NCBI RefSeq assembly: GCF_017776525.1
Contig: NZ_JACVEW010000013.1
Span: forward strand, 37,296 to 101,295
From: Marinobacterium alkalitolerans
Lineage (GTDB): Bacteria; Pseudomonadota; Gammaproteobacteria; Pseudomonadales; Balneatricaceae
Direction of reading: 5' to 3'
DNA length: 64,000 nt
The position numbers and the translations under genes are program-made. Numbering within the stretch: the first letter of the stretch is position 1; every line of letters starts with the position of its first letter. This document shows positions 18,007 to 26,785 of this stretch, one piece after another. Under the pieces are notes generated by a model. It searched no databases, was not told where the DNA came from, and saw only the letters and a program-made list of their open reading frames with translations.

Positions 18007-18924
18007 ATGAAGTCGGATCAAGCCGCCGTTCTCTCCGAGCTGCACACCCTTAGAGATTTTATCCGCTGGACACTGAGTGAATTCAACCGTCATCAGGTGT
18101 TTTTTGGGCATGGCCATTCCGAAGCCTGGGATGAGGCCAGTCAATTGGTCCTGAATGCCGTCGACCTGCCCTGGGATACCAATCCGGCGGTGCTTGATGC
18201 GCGCTTGACCCAGTCTGAAAAGGAGCGCGTGCTCAGCTTTGTGTCTCAGCGTGTCCATGCGCGCAAGCCGCTGCCTTACATCACCGGAGAAGCCTGGTTT
18301 ATGGGCCTCCCCTTTACGGTGGATGAGCGGGTCCTGATTCCACGTTCCCCTATTGCGCAACTGATCGATACGGCTTTTGAGCCCTGGCTGCGCCCGGGCC
18401 CTGTCGGGCGGATCCTGGACCTGTGCACCGGCAGTGGCTGTATCGGTATTGCCTGTGCCTATGCATTTGAAGAAGCCGAGGTGGATCTGGCGGATATTTC
18501 GGCCGATGCGCTTGAGGTTGCCCGTCAGAATATTGATCGCCACATGCTGGCCGACCGTGTGCGTGCTTGCCAGGGGGATCTGTTCGACGCCGTTCAGGGT
18601 ACTACCTATGATCTGATCGTCAGCAACCCGCCCTACGTGGATGCAGACGACCTGGCACAGATGCCTGCCGAATATCACCACGAACCCTCGCTGGCGCTGG
18701 GCTCAGGCCCTGATGGGCTGGATATTACACGGCGTATCTTGCGTCAGGCGGCCGACCACCTGAACCCCGAAGGGCTTCTGGTCGTGGAGGTTGGCAACAG
18801 TGAAGTGCACCTGATGCAGAGCATGCCTGAACTGCCGCTGATATGGGTTGAGCTGGAGCAGGGTGGCAATGGAGTGTTTGTCATCACGGCCGAAGAGCTG
18901 CGTGCCCACGCGGATTTGTTATAA
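18007..18924 (+). CDS. prmB: 50S ribosomal protein L3 glutamine methyltransferase
   Basis: SAM-dependent methyltransferase that modifies a glutamine in ribosomal protein L3. The 305-residue protein has a helical N-terminal domain, SAM motif DLCTGSGCIG (138-147) and the N-glutamine methyltransferase motif NPPY (207-210). PrmB rather than PrmC is preferred because of length, the E-P-S-L-A-L-GSGPDGLD segment and the prmB-aroC gene order, which is conserved. It diverges from the Smr gene with a 63-bp gap. Confidence 0.95.
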   Translation: MKSDQAAVLSELHTLRDFIRWTLSEFNRHQVFFGHGHSEAWDEASQLVLNAVDLPWDTNPAVLDARLTQSEKERVLSFVSQRVHARKPLPYITGEAWFMGLPFTVDERVLIPRSPIAQLIDTAFEPWLRPGPVGRILDLCTGSGCIGIACAYAFEEAEVDLADISADALEVARQNIDRHMLADRVRACQGDLFDAVQGTTYDLIVSNPPYVDADDLAQMPAEYHHEPSLALGSGPDGLDITRRILRQAADHLNPEGLLVVEVGNSEVHLMQSMPELPLIWVELEQGGNGVFVITAEELRAHADLL

Positions 18925-18930
18925 CCTGAG

Positions 18931-18950
18931 TGGCCTGCTGCAAGGCCATT
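18931..18950 (+). other. Short hairpin between prmB and aroC
   Basis: TGGCCT and AGGCCA (18931-18936 and 18943-18948) form a stem followed by TTTATA. It could be a weak terminator or attenuating hairpin before aroC. The support is modest. Confidence 0.35.
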
Positions 18951-18973
18951 TATACGTCTGAGCAGAGAGAAAA

Positions 18974-20083
18974 ATGTCCGGTAACAGCTTTGGAAAACTG
19001 TTCACAGTCACTACCTTCGGTGAAAGCCATGGCCCTGCGCTGGGTTGCATTGTTGATGGCTGCCCTCCCGGGATCGAATTGAGCGAAGCCGATCTTCAGG
19101 CTGATCTGGATCGCCGCAAACCGGGCACATCACGCCACACGACCCAGCGTCGTGAGCCGGACGAGGTTCGGATTCTGTCCGGCGTTTTTGAAGGCAAAAC
19201 CACGGGTACCGCCATCGGTCTGCTGATCGAGAATACGGATCAGCGCTCCAAGGATTATTCCAATATCGCAGAGACGTTCCGTCCGGCGCATGCGGATTAT
19301 GTGTACTCGCACAAGTACGGCTTCCGGGATTACCGCGGCGGTGGTCGCTCTTCGGCACGCGAGACCGCCATGCGGGTGGCTGCCGGGGCCATTGCCAAAA
19401 AAGTACTGGCGGCCAAGGGTATCGAAGTGCGCGGTTACCTGTCCCAGCTTGGACCTATCGCGATTGACCCGGCCCGGTTTGACTGGGACCAGGTGAATGC
19501 AAACCCGTTCTTCTCTCCCGATGCCGAGGCGGCCGAGCAGATGGCCGAGTACATGGATGCGCTGCGCAAGGAGGGCAACTCCATCGGTGCGCGTATCTCG
19601 GTAGAAGCCACGGGTGTCCCGGTCGGGCTGGGCGAGCCGATTTTTGACCGGCTGGATGCCGATCTGGCGCATGCCTTGATGAGCATTAATGCGGTCAAGG
19701 GCGTTGAAATCGGGGATGGCTTTGCTGTCGTCAACCAGAAAGGTACCGAGCATCGTGATGAAATGACGCCGGACGGTTTTATGTCCAATCATGCCGGCGG
19801 CATCCTGGGCGGCATTTCCACCGGGCAGGCGATCAGTGCCCATATTGCGCTGAAGCCGACTTCAAGCCTCAGATTGCCCGGTCGCAGTATCAACGCCTCT
19901 GGCGAAGCGATTGAGGTGGTGACCAAGGGCCGTCACGACCCCTGTGTCGGCATTCGTGCTACGCCTATTGCCGAAGCGATGATGGCGATTGTCCTGTTGG
20001 ATCATCTGTTGCGTGATCGTGCTCAGAACGCGGATGTCAGTACGGATCTGCCGGTTCTGGCTGACGTGGATCAGGGCAAATGA
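18974..20083 (+). CDS. aroC: Chorismate synthase
   Basis: Makes chorismate from 5-enolpyruvylshikimate-3-phosphate, the last step of the shikimate pathway, and needs reduced FMN. The 369-residue protein contains all three family signatures: [14 protein letters not shown] near the N-terminus, the [10 protein letters not shown] run around 131, and RSDPCVG-like [10 protein letters not shown] near the C-terminus. Length matches E. coli (361). It follows prmB by 49 bp. Confidence 0.98.
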   Translation: MSGNSFGKLFTVTTFGESHGPALGCIVDGCPPGIELSEADLQADLDRRKPGTSRHTTQRREPDEVRILSGVFEGKTTGTAIGLLIENTDQRSKDYSNIAETFRPAHADYVYSHKYGFRDYRGGGRSSARETAMRVAAGAIAKKVLAAKGIEVRGYLSQLGPIAIDPARFDWDQVNANPFFSPDAEAAEQMAEYMDALRKEGNSIGARISVEATGVPVGLGEPIFDRLDADLAHALMSINAVKGVEIGDGFAVVNQKGTEHRDEMTPDGFMSNHAGGILGGISTGQAISAHIALKPTSSLRLPGRSINASGEAIEVVTKGRHDPCVGIRATPIAEAMMAIVLLDHLLRDRAQNADVSTDLPVLADVDQGK

Positions 20084-20121
20084 CGGCTGGATGACAGCTG
20101 CCTTAAATTAATCGGACAGTG

Positions 20122-20156
20122 CCGCGTTTTATGCTTGAATTTTGAGCAGAACGCGG
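20122..20156 (+). terminator. Hairpin downstream of aroC
   Basis: CCGCGTT (20122-20128) pairs with AACGCGG (20150-20156), with an inner TGCT/AGCA pairing, and is followed by TTTAAAT. It may terminate aroC, although the T-run is short. The same bases overlap the -35 of the proposed speD-leader promoter, so an operator role is also possible. Confidence 0.45.
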
Positions 20157-20163
20157 TTTAAAT
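20135..20163 (+). promoter_or_regulatory. Probable promoter of the speD leader
   Basis: TTGAAT (20135-20140), a 17-bp spacer and TTAAAT (20158-20163). A transcript from about 20170 would carry a leader of roughly 180 nt before speD. Confidence 0.55.
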
Positions 20164-20182
20164 GCGCACAAATCTGATACGT

Positions 20183-20310
20183 CCCAACCCTTCGGGAATT
20201 GCGGAGTTCAGATGGATTGAGTTCATGTTGTGAGAGTAGTTTTTCCTCCCGCATGGATTATGTCCATTTGAGTCTCGGTCAAGGCTCGGGAGGTTGGGTT
20301 TTTCTTTTTT
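20183..20310 (+). ncRNA. Structured leader or small RNA before speD, with terminator-like end
   Basis: CCCAACC (20183-20189) can pair with GGTTGGG (20292-20298), and CCTCCCG (20245-20251) with CGGGAGG (20287-20293). The two helices compete only for 20292-20293. A small inner hairpin ATGGA/TCCAT lies at 20253-20267. The closing helix runs directly into TTTTTCTTTTTT (20299-20310), an intrinsic-terminator feature 37 bp before the speD ATG. This suggests an attenuator, riboswitch-like element or a discrete sRNA. I cannot match it to a named RNA family. Confidence 0.5.
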
Positions 20311-20347
20311 AACTCTGTGTAAACAGACTTGTCTGGAGTCAACCCCC

Positions 20348-20845
20348 ATGCAAGAAGCGAGAGACCTGTCGTCTGAAGTGATCGACCAAGAGGCGGCAGG
20401 CAGTGTTGCTGATTGGCCCGCGTACACCCAGGGTGAAGATGAAGAACGACTGGACTTCTTCATTGAGCGCGATGGTCACCGCTATGCCGGTACCCACCTG
20501 ATTATCGACCTGCGCGGTGCAAGCCGTCTGGATGATCTTGAGGTGATGGAGAAGGCGCTGCGTGATTCCATCAAGGCGGCCAAGGCGACACTGCTGCATA
20601 TCCATCTGCATCACTTTACGCCCAACGGTGGTATCTCCGGCGTTGCGGTGCTGGCTGAATCGCATATCAGTGTGCACACCTGGCCGGAGCGCAACTTTGC
20701 CGCTTTTGATGTATTCATGTGCGGCGAGTCAGAACCCGTCAAAGCCATTCCGGTGCTTGAAGAGGCATTTGCGCCCACGCAAGTGGATGTCGAAGAAATT
20801 CTCCGTGGTAAGGTGAGCATCGATGAAGACGACTACCTATCTTGA
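20348..20845 (+). CDS. speD: S-adenosylmethionine decarboxylase proenzyme
   Basis: Supplies decarboxylated SAM, the aminopropyl donor for spermidine. From ATG 20348 the proenzyme has 165 residues and is of the short bacterial/archaeal type. Self-cleavage should occur at E104-S105 in LAESHISVH, leaving a pyruvoyl group on S105. H110 and C125 match the conserved catalytic residues. The frame is open further upstream, but that part lies in the leader terminator and is unlikely to be translated. speE overlaps its end by 23 bp, forming a spermidine operon. Expression may depend on the leader at 20183-20310. Confidence 0.95.
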   Translation: MQEARDLSSEVIDQEAAGSVADWPAYTQGEDEERLDFFIERDGHRYAGTHLIIDLRGASRLDDLEVMEKALRDSIKAAKATLLHIHLHHFTPNGGISGVAVLAESHISVHTWPERNFAAFDVFMCGESEPVKAIPVLEEAFAPTQVDVEEILRGKVSIDEDDYLS

Positions 20846-21680
20846 GCGTCTTTATGACGGCTATGGGCAAAGCTTCACGCTGGATGAGGTGCTGTTTGAG
20901 CACCGTACCGAGCACCAGGAGCTGATCATTTTTCGCAACCGTGACTTCGGCACGGTGATGGCGCTTGATGGCATTATCCAGACCACTGAGCGTGACGAGT
21001 TTGTTTACCATGAAATGATGACGCATGTGCCGATTCTGGCGCATGGGTCAGCACGTCGTGTACTGATTATCGGTGGCGGTGACGGTGGTATTCTCCGTGA
21101 AGTGCTGCGGCACTCCAGTGTGGAGCATGTGACACAGGTCGAGATCGATCAGGCCGTGATCGACATGTGCAAGCAGTATCTGCCCAACCACTCGGCAGGT
21201 GCGTTCGATGATCCGCGCGCCAACATCGTGATTGCCGATGGCGTCGACTTTGTTTCGGAGTGTCAGGACACCTTTGATGTGGTGATCTCGGACTGTACCG
21301 ATCCGATCGGGCCGGGTGAAGTGCTGTTCAGCAGCCGCTTCTATGAAGGCGTCAAGCGTTGCCTCAACCCGGGTGGTGTATTCGTCGCCCAGAACGGCGT
21401 GCCCTTCATGCAGCAGGATGAAGTGGTCACCACTCGCCGCAGGCTGTCTCCCTATTTTGCGGATCAGAGCTTCTACAATGCAGCCGTGCCGACCTATGTG
21501 GGCGGTGTGATGACTTTTGCATGGGCCAGTGACAATGCTGAGCTGCGCCAGCTGGATGCGGATACCCTGAAGGCTCGCTTTGCTGCCAGTGGCATTACCA
21601 CGCGCTACTATACGCCCGCTCTGCACGCGGCCAGTTTTGCGCTGCCGCAATACGTACTGAATGCACTCGAAAATGCCTGA
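20823..21680 (+). CDS. speE: Polyamine aminopropyltransferase (spermidine synthase)
   Basis: Transfers the aminopropyl group from decarboxylated SAM to putrescine. The 285-residue protein has the small N-terminal beta-domain, the GGGDGG nucleotide-binding motif (84-89), and the catalytic [14 protein letters not shown] loop with D157 and D160. Length matches E. coli SpeE (288). It overlaps speD by 23 bp and is followed by a strong terminator, so speDE is a complete transcription unit. Confidence 0.97.
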   Translation: MKTTTYLERLYDGYGQSFTLDEVLFEHRTEHQELIIFRNRDFGTVMALDGIIQTTERDEFVYHEMMTHVPILAHGSARRVLIIGGGDGGILREVLRHSSVEHVTQVEIDQAVIDMCKQYLPNHSAGAFDDPRANIVIADGVDFVSECQDTFDVVISDCTDPIGPGEVLFSSRFYEGVKRCLNPGGVFVAQNGVPFMQQDEVVTTRRRLSPYFADQSFYNAAVPTYVGGVMTFAWASDNAELRQLDADTLKARFAASGITTRYYTPALHAASFALPQYVLNALENA

Positions 21681-21702
21681 TTTGACGTTGCTCTGAGTAT
21701 GT

Positions 21703-21727
21703 AAAGCCGGCCATGTGCCGGCTTTTT
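21703..21727 (+). terminator. Rho-independent terminator of speDE
   Basis: AAAGCCGGC (21703-21711) and GCCGGCTTT (21717-21725) form a 9-bp stem with a CATGT loop, ending in TTTTTC. It lies 22 bp after the speE stop. Confidence 0.92.
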
Positions 21728-21747
21728 CATGTATGGATCTTGCCGGT

Positions 21748-22896
21748 ATGACCCACTTTCGACTGTCAGGTTTCTATTTTTTCTACTTCGCGCTGCTGGG
21801 CGTGCTGATTCCCTATTGGACGCTTTATCTGGAGTCGCTTGCGTTCAGTGCGGCGACCATCGGTGCACTGATGGGTGTGCTGCACTTCACCCGTGTACTG
21901 GCACCAAATATTTGGGGGTGGCTGGCCGATCGAACCGGGCGTCGCGTGGCGATTGTGCGCATGGGGTCGCTGCTGGCCACAGTTGGGTTCGTGCCCGTGT
22001 TCTGGCAAGACGGGGCCCTGGGCGTCGGATTGGTGATGCTGGTGTTCAGCTTCTTCTGGAATGCTGTACTGCCTCAGTTTGAAGTGATCACGCTGAATCA
22101 TCTCGGGCGTCAGGCGGTCCAGTACAGCCGTATCCGACTATGGGGGTCGGTAGGGTTTATTCTGGCCGTGGTGCTGGCCGGGTGGTGGCTGGACCGGGTC
22201 GGGGTTCAGGCGTTGCCCGTTCTCGTGCTGGCTCTGCTTGCAACCATCTGGGCCTGTACGCTACTGCTCAAGGGCCATGCCGAGAAGCAACAGTCAGACC
22301 CGCCGGGGACAGCCCCCATTTGGCCGATTTTGAGGCGACCTCAGGTTCTGGCCTTTTTCCTGGTCTGTTTTCTGGTTCAGTTCGGGCATGGCCCCTATTA
22401 CACCTTTTACAGTGTCATGATGCAGGGGCTGGGCTACGAGCGTTCAGCCATCGGCCTGTTGTGGGCGCTGGGCGTGATCGCCGAAGTGGTGCTGTTTATC
22501 GTCATGCCGCGTCTGATGGAAGGGTTCAGCCTGAGGGGCATCATGCTGGTGAGTCTGCTGCTCTGTGTGTTGCGCTGGACACTCACGGCACTGGTGCCGG
22601 AGCAGTTGTGGGTCATGTTGCTGGCGCAGCTACTCCATGCAGCAACCTTCGGCAGTTTGCATGCGGTCGGGATTGCGCTGGTGCAACACTATTTTACACC
22701 ACACACCAGTGGCAGGGGGCAGGCGCTGTTTTCCAGTCTGGGCTTTGGCGCCGGCGGCGCGCTGGGTGCCATCGCCAGTGGGCAGTTATGGGCAGTACTG
22801 GGGCAATACACCTTTCTGGTGGCGGCCATGGCGTCCCTGGTGGCGCTCGGACTGGCCTGGTACTGGATTCGCCCGGAGCAGGTTGAACGGAGCTGA
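21748..22896 (+). CDS. MFS transporter, HcaT/phenylpropionate-type family
   Basis: An inner-membrane major facilitator protein of about 382 residues with some 12 hydrophobic segments. The conserved loop between helices 2 and 3 reads GWLADRTGRR. The opening FRLSGFYFFYFALLG and the overall pattern resemble the LacY/HcaT-like group annotated as 3-phenylpropionate transporters. The substrate cannot be read from sequence. ATG 21748 is preferred because GGAT lies just upstream; starts at 21733 or 21715 would run into the speDE terminator. No catabolic genes lie nearby. Confidence 0.85.
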   Translation: MTHFRLSGFYFFYFALLGVLIPYWTLYLESLAFSAATIGALMGVLHFTRVLAPNIWGWLADRTGRRVAIVRMGSLLATVGFVPVFWQDGALGVGLVMLVFSFFWNAVLPQFEVITLNHLGRQAVQYSRIRLWGSVGFILAVVLAGWWLDRVGVQALPVLVLALLATIWACTLLLKGHAEKQQSDPPGTAPIWPILRRPQVLAFFLVCFLVQFGHGPYYTFYSVMMQGLGYERSAIGLLWALGVIAEVVLFIVMPRLMEGFSLRGIMLVSLLLCVLRWTLTALVPEQLWVMLLAQLLHAATFGSLHAVGIALVQHYFTPHTSGRGQALFSSLGFGAGGALGAIASGQLWAVLGQYTFLVAAMASLVALGLAWYWIRPEQVERS

Positions 22897-22965
22897 GTCA
22901 AAGTTGTTTTGCACTGCAGTTGCTATAGTATGAAACAATTGGCATGTTGGTTAGGCGAGGTGCGC

Positions 22966-23220
22966 ATGAACTTCAAGATTGATGTCGAGATGACACCGGA
23001 AGAGCTGCGCCGTGCACTGGGTTTACCCGATGTGTCGGTGTTGCAACAGGAAATGATAGACAAGGTGCGGGAACAGATGGAAGCGGGTGCGGAAGGTTAT
23101 GATCCGCTGACGCTCCTGAAGCCCTACCTCAACAATGGTATCGGTTCGATGGAAGCCTTCCAGAAACTGCTGTTCGGAATGATGAACCAGTATGGCAAAG
23201 GCGGGCGCGACGCCGACTGA
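22966..23220 (+). CDS. DUF6489-like small protein
   Basis: From ATG 22966 this gives 84 residues, starting MNFKIDVEMTPEELRRALGLPD. It is soluble and helical, with a conserved LLKPYLNNGIGSMEAFQKLLF part. It resembles the uncharacterised DUF6489 family. Upstream in-frame codons are unlike the family and lack a ribosome site. It lies 17 bp before phaR, so a link to PHA granules or their regulation is a reasonable but unproved inference. Confidence 0.7.
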   Translation: MNFKIDVEMTPEELRRALGLPDVSVLQQEMIDKVREQMEAGAEGYDPLTLLKPYLNNGIGSMEAFQKLLFGMMNQYGKGGRDAD

Positions 23221-23237
23221 ATGGATAGTGTTATTTG

Positions 23238-23795
23238 ATGAGCCAAAACGGATCGGGAGAAGCGGGCGTGCGGATTCTGCGCAAATATACCAATCGTCGT
23301 CTGTATGACACGTCTCGCAGCTGCTATGTCACTCTGGAAGATGTGAAGCAGCTGGTACTGAACGGAGAAAACTTTCAGGTACAGGACTCCAAAACCGGCA
23401 ACGACCTGACACGGAATATCCTGTTGCAGATCATCAGCGAACAGGAAGCGGAAGGGCATGGAACCCTGCTGACCAACCAGGTCCTGCAGCAGCTGATACG
23501 CTTTTACGGCGACAGCATGCAGGGGATGATGAGTCAGTACCTCGAGCAGAGCATTGCCGCATTCCTTGAGCATCAGGACCGTATTCGCGAGCAGATGCAG
23601 ACCATGATGGGGGCCGCCAACCCGCTCACCATGATGGGACGTTTTGCAGACCAGAACATGGCAGTCTGGAATATGTTCGCGCCCAAGCAGGGTGAAGAGG
23701 AGTCCAGTGCCGAGTCGGCCAAGGGCGCAGAAGCCGAGGCTGAGCAACCCGCGCCGGATAGTGCAGACAAGAAGGGTAAGTCTGACGATCAGTAA
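23238..23795 (+). CDS. phaR: Polyhydroxyalkanoate synthesis repressor PhaR
   Basis: DNA-binding regulator that also senses PHA granules and represses phasin and synthesis genes. The 185-residue protein holds the highly conserved PhaR N-terminal domain (RILRKYTNRRLYDTSRSCYV, about 12-31) and the PHB-accumulation regulatory domain (about 70-115, LLTNQVLQQLIRFYGDSMQ). An acidic, Ala/Glu-rich tail follows. ATG 23238 is used; TTG 23235 directly before it is in frame. Its stop is 8 bp from the phaC stop, so phaR and phaEC converge. Confidence 0.95.
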   Translation: MSQNGSGEAGVRILRKYTNRRLYDTSRSCYVTLEDVKQLVLNGENFQVQDSKTGNDLTRNILLQIISEQEAEGHGTLLTNQVLQQLIRFYGDSMQGMMSQYLEQSIAAFLEHQDRIREQMQTMMGAANPLTMMGRFADQNMAVWNMFAPKQGEEESSAESAKGAEAEAEQPAPDSADKKGKSDDQ

Positions 23796-23803
23796 CCCTT
23801 GTG

Positions 23804-24859
23804 TCAGGCTTTGGCCTGTAGCCATTCGTGGATGGCTGCGGGCACCTGCTTGAGGGCTTTTGAGCCCATCAATGTTCCAATGTGACCGGCTTTGATCGGT
23901 AGCGCCTGATAACCGCTTCGGTTACATAGCCCTTCCAGTGCACTGGCCGCTGACGGCGGCACCAGGTGGTCCTCTGTACCGAAAATGTTGAGTACCGGTG
24001 CCTCTATCCGGCTCAGATCAACTTGCATCGGGCCTGCTTCAAACTCTCCCTGCAACAGGCTGTTTTGCTGGAAGAACAGCTCAACAAACTGCTCCAGCGC
24101 TCGTCCGGCCAGATCCGGGCAGTCATTCAGCCACTGCTCCATCAGCAGAAACTGCGCCTGAGATGCCGGTACTTCGCTCAGCCTTTTGGCGGTATGCAGG
24201 TGCTTGAGTTGGCCCAGACGCATGGGCTGCATGTTGCTGAATACCTGTGTCACCAGTGCGCCGGGCACGTTGCCATAGGCCGATACCAGCTGTTTGATGT
24301 TGATGCCGCGATACAGGTGGCTCAGGGTAAAATCGTGCGCGTGGAAGTCGACCGGCGTTACCAGTGTTACCAGCCGGTGAATCTGCTCGGGGTGAAGGGC
24401 GGCATAGCACAGGCTGAAGACGCCGCCCTGGCACACGCCGGCCAGATCCACACTGTTACTGCCGCTGTCGTCCATGGCGGCCTGAATGCAGCGATGCATC
24501 AGCTGGCCGATGTAATGCTCAAGCCCCTGATAGCGCTGACTCCGACAGGGCGAACCCCAGTCAATCAGGTACACGCGCAAACCCTGTTCTGTCAGCTGGC
24601 GAATCAGGGACGAGTCCGGCATCAGGTCGAGGATCCAGGGTCGGTTGACCAGTGCATAGCAAAGCACCAGCGGGCGCTGGGTTGTTGGCCCTGAGGGTTC
24701 AAAGACGCGAAGGGTGATCCCCTCATGTTGCAGCAGCATGCGATGGGGCATGAAGTGGTGCTGCACGCGACTGTTCAGCAGTGACGCACTGGCTGCAGCT
24801 AGTTGTTCATGCTGCTGTTTCAGACTCTGACGCAGGCATTCCGCTTCAGTCCTGATCAC
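23804..24859 (-). CDS. phaC: Class III poly(3-hydroxyalkanoate) synthase subunit PhaC
   Basis: Polymerises (R)-3-hydroxyacyl-CoA into polyester granules, working with PhaE. The 351-residue protein is of class III length (class I/II enzymes have about 560-600). The lipase-like box is GVCQGG with nucleophile C143; D297 (GTEDHLV) and H326 (KAGHIG) complete the triad. Translation starts at GTG 24857-24859 behind AGGGG. The start lies within the 3' end of phaE (14-bp overlap). Confidence 0.95.
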   Translation of the reverse strand: MIRTEAECLRQSLKQQHEQLAAASASLLNSRVQHHFMPHRMLLQHEGITLRVFEPSGPTTQRPLVLCYALVNRPWILDLMPDSSLIRQLTEQGLRVYLIDWGSPCRSQRYQGLEHYIGQLMHRCIQAAMDDSGSNSVDLAGVCQGGVFSLCYAALHPEQIHRLVTLVTPVDFHAHDFTLSHLYRGINIKQLVSAYGNVPGALVTQVFSNMQPMRLGQLKHLHTAKRLSEVPASQAQFLLMEQWLNDCPDLAGRALEQFVELFFQQNSLLQGEFEAGPMQVDLSRIEAPVLNIFGTEDHLVPPSAASALEGLCNRSGYQALPIKAGHIGTLMGSKALKQVPAAIHEWLQAKA

Positions 24860-25700
24860 GTTGCTGCCCCTTTTGCAGCTTCTTCATCTGCTGCTCCAGC
24901 TGCCAGACGCGATCTTGCAATGCCTGATGCCGCTCGCTGAGTGAATCGTAATCAGACAGGCTGACCAGACCGAGTTGTCGGCACAGGAGATTGACCATGC
25001 ATTGCCACTCCTGCTTGACTTCGCTGCCGCTGTTCACGAGACGGTTGAAGCTGTCGATGAAGGTGTCATTATCCAGCGCGGCTCGGTAGCGCGCCTCGTA
25101 GGTGTCGACCCAAAGCGCATGAGCCTCGGTCAGATCAGTGATCCCGGATGCCTGCAGGCGATCGGCAAACGCCTCCAGAGCCTGTCTGTTCAGCTCGCTC
25201 AGCTCTGCCTGATGGGCCTGCCGGCATTGCTGGAAGTGAATCAGGCTTGTCAGCAGACCCTTCAGTCGCTGTGTCAGCTCGTTGGGAAATGCGGACAGTG
25301 CCTGCAGGCGTGTCAACAGCTCCGGTCCCCAGTCCAGTCCATCACTTTTCGGTGGCGGGCTGATAAAGGGTGTCATCAGGGCGATCTGGTCGGGCAGGAA
25401 GCGGCTTGACTGGATCCAGTCATGGCGCAGGTGATCAAGATGCTGCTGATAGGTGTCAAGCAGTGATTCGCGAGACAGGCCGCCTTCTCCGGATTGGCTC
25501 AGCAACGCTTCGGTCAGGGACGCAAAACGGTGGTTCTGACGGGTGAGCTGGTGCAGCAGATCGAGAATCTGCGGGTCGGTATCATCCGGAAACTGCTCCA
25601 GCAATGACTGCCACTGCTGCAGCCAGTCAGTACCGCTGCGCGCCTGACGTTCCAGCTGGTCCAGCCATTGCTGCATGATATTCCGGATCTGATCGGACAA
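24846..25700 (-). CDS. phaE: Class III PHA synthase subunit PhaE
   Basis: Non-catalytic partner needed for class III synthase activity. The 284-residue helical protein matches PhaE by its Trp/Gln-rich start (MQQWLDQLERQ), the YEARYRAALDNDTFIDSFNRLVNSG-type segment near 200-225 and a C-terminal coiled coil (LEQQMKKLQ). Sequence identity between PhaE proteins is low, so adjacency to phaC is important evidence. TTG 25698-25700 is the likely start, with a purine-rich GGAGAG upstream; ATG at 25674-25676 is an alternative. Confidence 0.92.
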   Translation of the reverse strand: MSDQIRNIMQQWLDQLERQARSGTDWLQQWQSLLEQFPDDTDPQILDLLHQLTRQNHRFASLTEALLSQSGEGGLSRESLLDTYQQHLDHLRHDWIQSSRFLPDQIALMTPFISPPPKSDGLDWGPELLTRLQALSAFPNELTQRLKGLLTSLIHFQQCRQAHQAELSELNRQALEAFADRLQASGITDLTEAHALWVDTYEARYRAALDNDTFIDSFNRLVNSGSEVKQEWQCMVNLLCRQLGLVSLSDYDSLSERHQALQDRVWQLEQQMKKLQKGQQRDQD

Positions 25701-25761
25701 AGTGCCTGCTCTCCGTGGTCAAAAGGGCCGATACGTCATCTTAAACGATGCGCAGGGGCAG

Positions 25762-26631
25762 TTAAACGTCATCGGGCAGCATGTTGAGCAGCTCACGCGC
25801 GGCATTACTCAGGGTGCGGTTGCGGTGATGAATGCACCCCAGGGGGCGATAGACGGGTTCGGTCCCGGTTTCAAGCCGGTGCAGCGAATGATCGATCATG
25901 GTTTCAGGCAGCAGGCTCCAGCCCAGACCGATGCTGACCATCATCCGTATGGTGTCCAGATAGTCAGTGCTCATGCCGAGATTGGGTTCCAGCCCCTGCA
26001 GTGCCAGCTGTTGTCGCACTCGCTGATGGGTGAAGGTCTCGGTGCCGGGCAGAATGGCCGGGTAGCGATTCAACTCATTCAAGCTGACGGAGTCCTGCAG
26101 GGCCAGTGGATGAGTGGTGGCCACCACGTACTGCAGGCGGTCCGACCAGAGTGTACGTGACAGAATGCGCTCGTCCGCTTCCGGTGCGAGGGTAATAAGG
26201 GCCAACTCAAGGTCGCCCTTGAGTACGCCTTCGTAGGCCACTTCGGAGGCTGCAAAGCGCAGATCCAGTTCGACTTCGGGGTAGCGCTGAATAAATTGCT
26301 TCAGGATCGGTGGCAGCCGGTGCAGGCTGATATGGTGGCTGGCCGCAAGTGTGAGTCGTCCTCGCACTTCTCCGGTGCTGTCACGGATCAGTTGTTCGGC
26401 ATCTTCCAGTGCGTGCAGAATTTCGCGGGCTCTCGGCAGCAGGCGCCGTCCGGGCTCGGTCAGAATGACCTGACGTCCAATCCGGTCAAACAGGCGGCAG
26501 TCGAGTTGGCTCTCAAGCAGGGCAATACGCTTGCTGACCGCTGACTGGGTCAGAAACAGCTGCTGTGCCGCTTGGGAAAACGAGTGACAGTCCGCCACGG
26601 TGACAAAGGCCGTCAGTCCCGCCGTATCCAT
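25762..26631 (-). CDS. LysR-family transcriptional regulator
   Basis: A 289-residue LysR regulator with the N-terminal winged helix (about 1-60, including FSQAAQQLFLTQSAVSKRIALLE) and a periplasmic-binding-like effector domain (about 88-289). It diverges from leuC with a 154-bp gap, the same placement as in Pseudomonas (PA3122 position), so control of leuCDB is likely. The effector is unknown. A candidate operator lies at 26673-26687. Confidence 0.92.
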   Translation of the reverse strand: MDTAGLTAFVTVADCHSFSQAAQQLFLTQSAVSKRIALLESQLDCRLFDRIGRQVILTEPGRRLLPRAREILHALEDAEQLIRDSTGEVRGRLTLAASHHISLHRLPPILKQFIQRYPEVELDLRFAASEVAYEGVLKGDLELALITLAPEADERILSRTLWSDRLQYVVATTHPLALQDSVSLNELNRYPAILPGTETFTHQRVRQQLALQGLEPNLGMSTDYLDTIRMMVSIGLGWSLLPETMIDHSLHRLETGTEPVYRPLGCIHHRNRTLSNAARELLNMLPDDV

Positions 26632-26672
26632 TCTTATGCCAGCTCCTCTCGATGGTATGAAGTCAACTTATC

Positions 26673-26687
26673 ATTCCTGAATGGAAT
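26673..26687. promoter_or_regulatory. Candidate LysR operator
   Basis: ATTCC-TGAAT-GGAAT is a perfect 5-bp inverted repeat with a 5-bp centre and contains T-N11-A, the LysR consensus form. It sits in the gap between the LysR gene and leuC, 42 bp upstream of the LysR start codon. Confidence 0.6.
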
Positions 26688-26785
26688 CCAAAAGATAAAA
26701 ATTATGAATTTGTTTGTTGGTGTCGGCTGCACTAGGATGGTTGCCAATAAATGCCATGGTGCCGAACAAACAAGGGGAGATGAGC

